From Rhyacophila brunnea (Eukaryota > Arthropoda > Insecta > Trichoptera > Rhyacophilidae), in the NCBI GenBank assembly GCA_022495005.1, contig JAGYXB010000056.1:1054001-1118000 (forward strand): a stretch of 64,000 nt of DNA. The letters are read 5' to 3'. Under the pieces are notes generated by a model. The model made no database searches. It had not been told where the DNA came from and saw only the letters and a program-made list of their open reading frames with translations. The number at the start of each line of letters is the position of its first letter. The first letter of the stretch is position 1. Below, in pieces: positions 32,399 to 44,800 of the stretch. Both the position numbers and the translations under genes were made by a program.

Positions 32399-35300
32399 TA
32401 GATGCTTACAGTTAATAAGGTTATCATTGTTATTTTTTAAATCGTGCCATGGAACTTTCTGGAGATCAATTAATGTGCTGGGGATTAAACAAGTACAAGT
32501 TGCATAATTATAAATTAGTTAAGAGCAATATTCACATCATGACATACATATTATATTTATGTGTTAAAGTATGAAAAGATATATGTAAGTATTTCCCACA
32601 AACGTGGTGTACAAAATGTAATAGTGACCATTAAAATGAAGAAATATCAATATTTTTCACAGAGCAGTACATAATAAAGGATCATCTGAAAAGAAGACCT
32701 CATTTAAAAGATGTTGAAAACAGTTTCCTGTGTAATGTCACATATTTAACTATCAAGTCAGTTTACTCAGTCACTGGTGCACTTGTATTATTTCACCCTC
32801 GGTACCTCAATTATTATTCAATGCATGGTTTTCTGCCATTAAATGTTACCAGTTTAATATTGTAATAGCATAAAATAAATTATTGGCATATCATAATAAA
32901 ATTTAATTTATTTTATGATAATGTGTAAAGATGTTTTCTAAAATCTATTTAAAAAAATAAAACAATATTTCTGTTAATGCTATTTATTTCATTCCTGTAA
33001 AATAACATACCAAATGTCTTAATTTCATTTGTACAACATCATATCAAAAATTTACACCGTAAATACAAATTTAATCATAGGTAAATGTTACCTAATAAGT
33101 GATATTTCGCGGCTATTTCATGTCTAGTGTAAGTCTTTGTTTAATGTTTATAATACATTTTTTTTTTACTCCCGTAACCTTTTCATGAAACATTTCATAT
33201 TAAAAGAAAAACATTCGTTAATAAAACAGGCATTTGAGAAATAAATTCACCAACACGATCGATCGATATATTAAATAAATCTTCATAATATAGTGATGAA
33301 ACGAAAGCCGGGCGGGACGTCTCGCGAAGACATCTCCAAAGATCAATTCATATGAGCATCGCGTCGGATGACCGGCGAGCCTTCGTCAGCGAGTCGCATT
33401 TTATATAGAGCAAAAATTCAATGTGATAATTATATTTGATATGCCAACCTACAGGGGCTGTACGATAAAGCTTTGTTCTAAATAAACAGTTAATTTAAAT
33501 ATTACAATTTTATTCTACATTATTTATTACCATGTAATGATTCTATTTACAAAACATCATTTATTATCCGATAAAAGATAACTTTAAGATGGCGCCGCGC
33601 GCCGAAAGGATTTTGGATGTTATTGCTCGATAAGTTCATGACAGATAAAATGATTTCCTTCTCATATATTGCGGTAAATATAAAACCTATAATTCTTTCT
33701 AAAATTACTAATTCTGTACAAATATATGACCTTCACATTAGTCAAATTAAACAATACGTCAATCGAATAGCGAGGAAAAGTACAGTGAAATTTAGTCAGT
33801 AATATCTAAGAGTTAAGCTATGGCATTCATTATTGATCAACCTCCCGATAATAGTCGCTTACATTTAAATAGAGTGATCGATAAAGGAGCTGACGGCCGC
33901 ATTCCGAGGATATTGATGTCACATTGCAGAATGCGCCCCACCTAAACTAGCACTTTTTAGCATATATATTTACACATCGGAAATTTCTTATTGATGCGGA
34001 TATCAGTTCATTTTTTTTTACATTTTCAATATTATATTATTTATTCATATATATAATATAAGGCCACTAAAACATAGCGCATAGGTATAAAATTAGAGAA
34101 AAGTAGTCAGTAGACAGTAAGTAAATATTGATCCCTGAAATAATTGATATTGACAATTGTCAAATGGATACACCATTTCGATTCGTATGCGTCGCGCTCC
34201 CGACTCGCGTACATTGACGTGACGTTTCCGCGCGGATGGGCGCGCTAAACTGATATACACCGTAAAGATCGGATACACAAGCTGTATATATTACTAAATG
34301 CTTAAAAATATATTCTGAACTATTCAATATCTTACATTAGCTTTCTGCGGCGTGTACCACCAAGAGTACAACCTCGTTCTTCACGTACGTCAAAGTTTTG
34401 ATCGGCCTAATATGATAAAGTGATGATTTTTTCATGAAAACATACAATAAAATTATAAGATTCCTTTTCGCACAATTGATTATTTAGATTCGATAATAAT
34501 TTATTGTGATTGTCCTCGATGCGCGAATATACGCATCATTACTTCCGCTGAGCTTATATTACGAATTGCAAATAATATTTCACTATAACGACCTAATTAA
34601 ATGTTAGAGGTCATTTTTCTAATTAAAATAACAGCACAATTAACAGTGCAGTATTATGCTGTGTAATGTTAATGAAAAAAAATTCATGCTAAAATAATAA
34701 TTTTGAATTCATTCACGAGGTGAAAATAACAATAAAAATAACCGAAGATTGCTATATAAAAAAATCAATAGATACGTATTATTAATAATATTACACGTAT
34801 ACGGAGAATAAAGGGAAAATTTAAGCTATCTGTTTGTAAGTCTTTGCTCTATAAAGCAGTTAAAAACTTAAAATATATATATATTCTAATCAAGATTATA
34901 AACAATAACAAGCAGGTTACGATGAAATAAAAGCTTTATATTGTAAAGCAATAAAAATACTATGAATGATATAATTCAATAAATAACAAATAAATATGAA
35001 TAATTTGTTTGCACTAAAGAGAAATGATTTATTTTTTAGGCTTACGACTCTGTAAATGTTTCAGGGAGAGGGTGCGATACGAATGATAATTGATGCGGCG
35101 CGAGATAAAAGTGATTATGTTACAAATCGGGGGAAGCGATTCAGTTCCCTCGCTGTTTTTAGTGGAATGATAATTTCCAGAGCGCAAATGACACAATGTC
35201 ATACGCGTGCAGAAATTTATAAAAGAAAAATGCTATTTCCCCTTCTACCGAGAGAGACCGGATTCATTGTTCGTGTGGTAGATTTCGGGTGCGTGTGTTT

Positions 35301-35639
35301 TAAAATATATTGCTTTTAATTACTACACCTTTGAATGAAATCGCCCACGAACATTCTTCATATATACAAGAGAATTAATTATTTATAAGAAGGACTCCAC
35401 GCGCTGAGCGGGGAAAACAAAAACCTCCGGGTATACTGACACAGAATCAGACTACATTGCCTAATGATAAAAATACATTGTTATCTTTAGCTAGTGTGTA
35501 AAATAGTAAGTATATTATATCCACAAGGCAAAATTGGCACTTATACAAAACACCCTCTTTCTTTCCCATTTCTTCGGCCTTTTGTCTCTCTTGAATGACA
35601 CCCGCGTCAACAGAATCGAGCGTAGGCGGTGGTGGGGGG
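32399..35639 (-). other. intergenic DNA and phosphatase 3' UTR
   Basis: Between the SINE and the phosphatase stop codon I see no gene or clear repeat. The part next to 35639, and perhaps much of 33000-35639, is the 3' UTR of the minus-strand phosphatase. Several TTTATT (AATAAA on the minus strand) signals occur, for example near 32980 and 35480. Open frames 33617-33802 and 35056-35319 have no similarity. Confidence 0.45.
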
Positions 35640-35807
35640 CTACGAGGGGCTGCCGCCTCTCGCCGGACTCCCGCCCCCGTTGTACGGATGGTTCGAGTTG
35701 CACAACACTGTATATACACTGTCCACCTTGCTTAACTTTTCAAAGAAAGGTATTAGATCCAACAGTTCAGAATCGGTCATGTCGTCGAACCACGAAGCCA
35801 CTGGGAC
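35640..35807 (-). CDS. CTDSPL: phosphatase coding exon 4 with stop
   Basis: 168 nt encode residues 240-294 ([40 protein letters not shown], then [15 protein letters not shown]) and the stop TAG. The acceptor is GTCGACAG. Confidence 0.95.
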   Translation of the reverse strand, partial: VPVASWFDDMTDSELLDLIPFFEKLSKVDSVYTVLCNSNHPYNGGGSPARGGSPS

Positions 35808-38800
35808 CTGTCGACACACAAAACCATGTAATTATTTATCATAAAAACGGCAATATTTATTTAATTTAAGTACTGAGCCCATAACAAATTATTAATTCTT
35901 GACATTCACAAGACATTTAATCCGGATTTCTTTTTGATCATTAGTTTCATATGATTATAAGAAAAAGAGACATTACAATTTGTAAAAAAGGGTTTAATTT
36001 TTCAAAAAATACTATTGAAAGGATTAGTTCTGGAAGTGAAATAGAAATATAAGATAGAGTAACATAAGTGAAACAATCACAAACACCCAGAGAAAACCAC
36101 ATAAATATATTGTGACCTCACCGGGTCGAACTCGGAGCCCCCGGATGACAGGCCAGCGCCTTACGCATTGGACTACGAGAGCGAGGATTGAAAACAATAC
36201 CGTATGAGCAGTGAAAATGCTTCAAGAGCAGAAGTGAACTACGAGCTCCAAGAGAGTGAAAAGTGAGTATGCCTATATATTTTCGATACATTCAAGTGAA
36301 ACCAAATCTTCCTTCTAATCTTCTCTCTGTAAGTGAATAGCTAGTTTTGTTCACTTGAGTCTTTGCGAAAACGTGTCTTCTGTTGTTATTAAAACGAGCT
36401 AATAGCTACCAGACACTTTATATTTTCACACTATTTTATACACAAGACTGCTAGAGTAGTTTAGCATTTTTATGTATTGAGATTGAGGTACAGTAGGCGC
36501 TCGGTAATCCGGCGTTCACCAATCCGCACGTCCTATAGTCTGGCATTTTACACAACCTATTATCTATATTGATTAAGTAAATGATGTTACCAATTTTTTG
36601 TGCATGTTTACATAAACCAATAAAGATTTTTACTGTGCAAATCAGTGATAGAATTATTCCCTATAGAAATCCACTAATCCGGCATTTCCGACAATCCGGC
36701 ATAGGTAAAAACATATGGGTGCCGGATTACTGAGCGCCTACTGTATTATAATTGTTACAATCTCGCTCTAAAAGTTAACACAGCCAAGAGAGGTGCTGTT
36801 AAAACAGCACTTATTTTAACAATTACAATCAACTCAAACAGTAATTATAATAGGTACTTCAATACATAAATGAAAACCGGACACTTAAAAGGGTGTAAGT
36901 GCCATTTACAAAAAAAGAAGGTAGAGGGAATTTAAAAATACATCAACCATACAATTCGTACAACCAACGCCATCTTCTGGAATTTTTAAGAATTAATTCT
37001 GGGGAACGGAGGCACTTGTAACCTTCTGTAGGACATTGGCCTTGGAACATGCTATCCATTTCCTAAATAAAACCGTTTTCATAATTTCTAGCACTTACAG
37101 TCTTTTAAGTTTCCGGTGTTCAAATATGATAAACTACCCTCGATAGCAATCTTGTGTATAGAATAGATTCCCTGGTACTCTTTTTATGCTTATTTTATAC
37201 CATTAGTCAATAAAATTATCATGCTCAGAAGAGATATGTTTTGGTCAAAATAGCGCACGAAAGAGAGCAATTCCCATTACGCGTATGTAACACATATGTT
37301 AAATTATCAATTATCATGTATCAACACTTCGATTACCATGCAGAATATTTTATTTGAAAATGTGATAAGGAAGCTTCACTGCGTTACTGGTAAGAGAAAT
37401 TTAATCAGATTGAACTTTATAGGCCCGATGCAAAGATGTCGCGGTTGAATTAACCTAACTAACGCAAGTGGTATCACCATCAAATAGTAAACAGACCTGA
37501 GAAACGCAGGCAGCAAGAGTTAAATGCATTGCCTACAAAATTCAAGCAAATATACCGTTTCATTTCGCTTATAATGTACACAAGATATCGTCACCGTTCA
37601 GGCAAAAGTCACCAACCCTGAAAATGGCAGTTTTGAGTTGAGTATGTCACCCGAAGCGTAAAATTATGTTCTTTAAGATGCAAAACTCACCTCGGTGCAT
37701 TAGTTAGTAAAATTTTGCTTAAATCCGAATTATTTGTTTTTCACTAAATGACTTTCGATAAAATCTTAACAAGCAAAAGTCATTATAGATGAATAGACAT
37801 TATTGACTCTATAAAAAAAAATCCTTCGTTATAAATATACAAGCAAAAGTCACTATACTATGGATGGTGAGTTTTACTGATGCTTCTTTTGGCTAACATT
37901 GTTCAGATTATTAACAAGCAAACCATAATTTGAGCTACCTTGCCTCCTTTAAAACCTTCCAGATGTTTTAATTAGCATCAAAAAGTAAAAGTACCTTAAA
38001 GAAATTATTAAGAAGACATGAGAAAATAATTTAATGTAGATAAAACCTTAAAAACATTAAAATCTGATTTTTCCTGCATTTTCAAACTTTCAAATTGCGA
38101 TATCTCAAAACTATGTTTTTAGGGTTGGTGACTTTTGCCTGAACGGTGACGATATATAAATTAGAATTTCTATTGAAATTGAAACAAAATACTACATTGA
38201 ATTATGTGAACGATAGATACACTTGACTATTCTGAAAGCTGAATCTTGTGTTTCTCAATTCTGCCACTATTTAGTAATGTTGCCACTAACATGACTAAGC
38301 ATCTGGCCATATGATCGCTAAGCGTAGCTTAATCACTTCACCACTGAGGGTTTAGAAAACATATTTGAACACAAATACTATTTGGAAACATCTTTTGACA
38401 CTGACCGCATTATCAGGGTGGAATATGTAGGAAGCGGGTGAGTTATCCACAATGACCACCCGTCGCAGGTCGCGGCCCAGTTTGTTGAGGTCTTTGACGT
38501 AGTTCCCGTGGTGGAAGACGCAGCTTTCCCGAAAAAGGCGCGCTCGGAAGACGCCCCAGCGGTCCAGCAGATCAGCCACAGGGTCGGCGTACTTGGCCAG
38601 GGAGGCCGTGAACAGTACACACTCGTACAGCTCACCCGCCCGCCGCAGGAACTCGTCCACGTGCGGCCTCTTCAGCACGTACACTTGGTGCACTGTGCCG
38701 TCTATCTCCACAGGCACCACAAAGTCTGCATTGTTAATGGGCTGCAACACGAATTCAACAAAAATTGGATACTTTGAAACTCTGATGAAGAGTAATACAA

Positions 38801-41800
38801 CGCAGTATGGAGAGACGCATGTTACTGACGGAGCACACTACAAGCGGTCGGGTGATGCGATGCGCACAGGGGGCTAAATGGCATTTGCTTTTTACATTTT
38901 TCTCATGGACGGCCACTCGCAGTGTGCTTTGGCCCATAGGCATAATGCGCAAAGATAAAAAAAATGGGTAAGGAAGCAAACAAAAGTATCTGACATTGTA
39001 CTTAAAGAGTATTGCAGAATCATACTTAGCGGTGGAAGAAAAGATAAACAATTTGTAATAATACATCGCATGTTTTTTCTCACTATCACCAAGGTGTTAT
39101 ATATTATTAAAAATAAAACATATATGTTTTTCTTAGTCAAACTAGGTTGACCGATTTTGATATCGTAAATTAGACGTTTGTCTTATTATTCTGTATTGTG
39201 ATCTTAATGAAGGCCTTCATCCAGCAGTAGGTCGAGAATGATTAAGATGATACCTCTTAAATGTAAATGTGTGATCAATGCATTCCTGAAACCCAGTCCG
39301 TACCTAAATACATCTGCCCCCACACATACATATAATGGTTTTTGGAATGTTTGTCCGTGATTCACAAACATTTGTTTGAAACTCAAAGCATAATATGCAC
39401 ACCTGCAAACACTGCTATCAAACAAATTAATTAATGTGGTTAGGAGAGTCCCATATTGGAAAACGATGCACGCTTTAGTATCGCGCTGTTTCAGATGAAA
39501 GAGTAAATTTGCCCAAACTTTTGAAGTTTTACAATTCTGATTTGTTCACGGGCACATGTATGTAGGTCTGTTGTACCCGTAGGTAGGTGTGTACAATGTA
39601 AAATTGATAGGAAAGTACCTGTAGGTGAGAATAAATTTACCGAGCAATAAAATTGTATTTACATAACATTATTCCATTGTAATATATCAAATATTTCTGA
39701 GCAGTCTGTACTAGAAGACCTGATGCGCACACTACAGTAGTAGATTAGCCGACTCGATGACTCCCACAAACTGCCCGTTCCAATCGAGAAATGTTATATC
39801 TGAATCTTTTCATTGAGTCGTGAGCAAAATAGAAACATTTTTACTATAGTCAGATCGGACTCAACAATTGGGAGTAGAAGATTACATTGAAGGCCCTAAG
39901 TTCCGCCTCCGATCACAAGCCCTGTAAATTCTGTCATGTTGATATTTATAATAATAGTCATTGGACACCATTAATTATTTTAACAGACAATAATAACCAC
40001 TGAGCTGACCAATCCTTTTCTTGGTTTACTTGTAATTTTTGAACACTAGCAATACAAACACTAGCAATACAAATCACAACAAGCTTCAAGATGATCGAAT
40101 CCGTACCTAAATCGTTTGCTAATTTAAGGTTGACAATAATTGCTCACAAAATATGAAGTGACAGGTCTGCCTGTGTAATGATAGCATGATGTGAATTTAC
40201 CACCAATACTATTGCCAACCGCCTTCACTGATTGTTCACATTATAGAAAGTCTATTTTATCATTTCTATACTTTAGAGGTCAGGATGGATGTGTGTTCAC
40301 AGACCCGTTTGTGTAAGTAAGTCGTGGGTCTAGGATTCGAGCCCTAGGTCTTGCATTCACATGTTATTTTGAAAATTCTCCGAAGAATATTTGAAAAAAA
40401 CCAAAGGTGGCGCGCGCATCTGTATGGATGCTGAGCTCTGTGAACAATTTAAGCCCAATACAGTCAATCTTGAGGGCGCGAAGACTCAGATGGGCAGGTC
40501 ATATTGTTAGATGCGATGAATCTAGAGCTGTCCATAAAGTCTATGAAGGAACCTCTGTAGGTACTTGGCCGCCCGCAAGAGGGACAGAGAGGCAGTATGG
40601 GTTAGACCGGAGAGAAAGAGGTCGGAATAGAGATCCTGGAGGATGGCTGTGCAGTTGGCCATGGACCTGAATGGTCTGTAGTGCCAGGTTAAGTAAGTTT
40701 TTCAATGTGCGTTTGGACTAGGAACCAGGACCTTCCTCGTAAAAAAGAACTGTTAAGAACGCTCTTCATAAGGCGGCCAATATTGTGACATCGGATTGTA
40801 GAGCCAATCCAATGAAATAACCTTTACATGAAAAATTAGACATATGTAGGTACATCTATGAACGTGACTGTAAAATGAAGATATTAATAATATACCTATG
40901 TACTTAAGTAGTTATATCGTAATCTTCAAAACTAAATAATTCAACATGTATATTTATTTGTCCAACTGATTCCATTCTAAAATCTCACTAATATTCCTGA
41001 AAAATGATAAAATTAGCTTTTTATAAATAGTGTAGGGGAAAAAAGCATCATAATTATAATTGAAATCATCTCTAGAATATCGACCGGGCTCTATTATCTC
41101 ATATTAAACATTAAAACCGCATGAAGAGCATTCTTGGAACCGGTCCAAAAACTTAACCTAACATTTGAAAACAGGTGTGAGAGTACTTACATTTGACATA
41201 AAAAGACAATATTACAACCGTAATGTAGCTATTAACCTGTTGGACTGTAAAATAAAGAGATTACTCTAAAAATGAGGGGTCTCTGTACAAAAATTACCCA
41301 GTTTCAACAGTAACTTTCTATAAATATTATTGAAAATCGACTATCTTTTAACTTGATAACCTACATAGTTTTTTCACCTAAATTTAAACAAAACATTCAA
41401 AATACATAATAATATGATTAAGTAACTTCTTGTTTCCTCATAGTATAATAATACATTCAACAATATTTAATTACCCAACTGCGTTATGAGAAAACTAATA
41501 GGGCAGGCATATCTGGCATTTGACTGTTTCAATACAATTTTACTATCTCTATAAAGTAAATTGAATTATTTCTAGGTTTCAAATGTTCACTGCATGAAGT
41601 TAATTACACATAATATGCATACAGAGAATATCGTGAATGTTAGTTAAAGATAAACAAGCAAAATCTGATAAGACCATCTATTTACTATAACCAATAGTTG
41701 TATGGAATGCATTGAACAATCCACCGTATTGTGTATAATTTCTCCAGATTGACGGAGATATTTTTTAATGTAAGCAGTAGACAGAATAATATTTATTGTA

Positions 41801-44800
41801 CAGAATAATATATATTCATTAATCTAGTCATCGTATCAACGATCACTCCTTTGTATTAGGACAGTATAAGATCAGATCGTGTGGGTTTTTCAAGCTGACT
41901 GAGTGACACGCAAAAATTAATGTGCAAATTTAATTACGCATTTTATTACCGTAACTAATTTATTGAATATTTTGTTCGCTCGGCGTTACAATGTTTTTAG
42001 CATAATACTTCAATATTCATGTGTGATATATGTGTACACAGTATAATTAATGCGTAGAGCCACTAATAAAAGATATATTTCCAGTAATACCACAAATATT
42101 ACCAAGTAACGCAGCTAAAAATATTGGGTTAATTAAGGATTTATTCAGGTCCTCCGCATGTTTCTAAAGCATCGATGACATTGAGCTACTTTACAAGCTA
42201 CAAGCGGTGAATTTACTATCTGCTTGTAAACTCGCTCAGTGTCATCATCGAACTAGCTAAAAAGCAGATTGTAAACAATCTGCCGAGAGTAGTTGAAAGC
42301 CGGGCTGCTTTACTTGCTACTCGCTGGCGTGTGGGCCAATCTGCATCTACGCAGTAGAGCAATAGTGGCGAACCTGCCGGTAAAAGAATGAACTACCCAA
42401 TACGTCCTGTCAAATAGTACCAAAAATGACGGTTTCAACTCGCTAGCTTGTTGGCTTCTGAGCGAGTGGAAAGTTTTGTGTGTCATCATCACAATCGCAC
42501 TAGCTGACTTGCCGACTAGCAGCTCAATGTCATCGACGCTTAAATGAGATGTCATAATTTTGATCCGGTACTTTGGCAAAGTAAAAATGATTTATAAATT
42601 TCTTCATCCTCATTTTCATGTTCACAAAATCACCAAGTTTTTTAGGGTTCATTTCTGATGCTTCTTTATAATCAATGACTGGCATAGCAAGATTGTTAAA
42701 CTCAGTCTAGTCTGTCCAAATCAATTTCTTTTATAATCATTAATCTATTTAATTCTTTGTGGACGATATCATATGCAACAAGAATTTCATTCATTATTTA
42801 AAACTAATATTGGACGAAGATTAAAGGTCCCTTGTCGAGCTGGGTTCCAATATTTCCCATATTCTTACAATGAGATAGCTACATTGCTGATTACACACAA
42901 AGGTAGACACTTATCTCGTAACAACAGCGAAAGTATATTAAAAAAAACAGATAAATTGAGTGCACTATACGAACTGCATACAGCATGTTATGTTTTCGTA
43001 TACATTTTATCTCATTTTTCTTGAAAACACATCAGAATCAACGCATCACCTGTAGTCTTAGTTAGTATGCCAAGAAGAGAGAGCAGGTGAAGAGGAGCCG
43101 TAAGTTACCTTAAAAGAACTATGGACGAGAGTCTCGTCGAGGTCTATCACCATGCACTTCTTGTGCATGTCCTGGTGTTTGACAGGGGGTAGGAGCCAAC
43201 GAGATGGATCCTGAGGCTGCGGGGGGGAGGAGGGTGTGCCGTCGGGTGCGGTCGTGGGAGGCCCCTTGCCCTGCCCCCCGCCGCCGCCCCAGCAGCACAG
43301 GAGCGAACGCAGGAAGCCCCCCCTACCTCCGTTCCCTCCGCCCGCCACCCCCCGCGACTTCTTCTTGGGACCCACGCAGGCTGCACCCTCACTGTCATTG
43401 TGTTCGGTGGCGTTGCCTGCAATTCATCAAATATTTATTAAAATCATGTAGATCTGAATAGATTAAATAAGTTCTTTGCCTACATGCAATAATTCTAGTT
43501 CTGTTTCCATTTGATGATACACAAGACTGCTTTCGGCAGCTATCTAGGGTAGGTTTGTATCGAAGTATTAGCACTTATTGTAACAATTACAATAAGCTAG
43601 CCGTCTAAACAGTCAAAGTTGTCTATCTCGCTCTAAAATTTACCACAGCCAAAGAGGTGCTGTTAGGTTCGTTTCTTTCAACCTGAACGAAACAAATCAA
43701 ATTAAACCATAGACAATATACATACAAATTGTAGTTGACCGGAAATGGTTTGAGATTTGACGTTTGGTTCAGTGTATCATTGAAAATCAAACCGTTCTCG
43801 GACCATCAGAAATGGTTTGACATGAAACGTCAAACCAATTCGGACGATCCATAGACTAATGGCAATCTGTCAAAGTGTTGATAAGCATTATTCGGCATTT
43901 ATATATCGTGAGGTGTTCATATTAATATGTTAAATATTTACACCATAGGAGTTCACTTGAATTATGTATATTGTAGATTAATAATTAATACCTATTATTC
44001 ATAAGTAACCATACGCTAACAAGACGCCGCTTTTGGTCTTATTATCTCAAAATCCAGCCATATTTTCTATGCAAAGAGTTCGATTTAATATCATTACTAT
44101 AATTATTATGTCAGACAAAGAATTTATTTTCATTTTATTTATATTTTGTAACGGAGATTCTAAACTACAAACTGTGTTAAATCAACCCGGAATGATCTTT
44201 ATTATTTAACTAAATAATCTAATAACCTAACGAATTTAATATTTGTTCGATTGTCGTCTAAGTCACAATATCATACTGTCGACATGAACAAGTGGTCAAT
44301 TATGAAAAGCTCTAATCAAAAGTAATTTTTAAAAACTCGTCATACCTATAAATCTTATAAATTAACTAAATGGCTACCTATTTATGAAGCATTCTTTATA
44401 TTTTGTGTATTTAAAATGAATGAATACGACAGTTTGTTAAATTTGTATTATTGTAGACCACGATAGGAGGTTAGAATTTCGTAACAAGTTGACGTTTCAA
44501 TAAAATATATGTTTCTGTTTTAGAGACTAATATATTATGAATTAATTTTAAGTACTAGCAACACTAATTAGTTGTCAGAAAAGCGTTTCCATGGACATTC
44601 TACCAAACGGTTCCAAATCAAATAAATCCAACGGTGCCATTTGATTCGTTCAGTTCAGGTTCAATGATACGAACTTGTTAAAACATAGCACTTATTGTAA
44701 CAATTTCAAATAACTTATTGTAATTGTAACAATAAGCCTAGAAGATCTTTGGTTAACACAACTGCTAAAATAGGGCTGCTGAAATCATGTAACAACTTCA

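Larger units (their letters stand above)
36427..37175. mobile_element. foldback MITE family 1, copy 3, with two nested MITEs
   Basis: The left end TTTTATACACAAGACTGCTA, core CACAGCCAAGAGAGGTGCTG and right end ATGATAAACTACCCTCGATA...TGTATAGAATAGATTCC belong to family 1. A pogo-type MITE (36491-36743) interrupts the left arm and a CCGG-ended MITE (about 36875-37118) interrupts the right arm between CAATACATAAAT and ATATGATAAACTACC. Confidence 0.85.
35808..38405 (-). other. phosphatase intron 3
   Basis: Holds a SINE (36065-36190), foldback MITE family 1 copy 3 with two nested insertions (36427-37175), and a 565-bp MITE (37588-38152). Confidence 0.7.
38742..43108 (-). other. phosphatase intron 2
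   Basis: Contains a SINE broken by a LINE fragment (40283-40820) and the second copy of the TCAATGACATTGAGCT MITE (42172-42536). The remaining AT-rich sequence, including 38742-40282, 40821-42171 and 42537-43108, shows nothing recognisable. Confidence 0.6.

Noticed and set aside
35056..35319. Plus-strand open frame of 87 codons near the phosphatase 3' end
   Set aside because: No recognisable domain and antisense to the probable 3' UTR.
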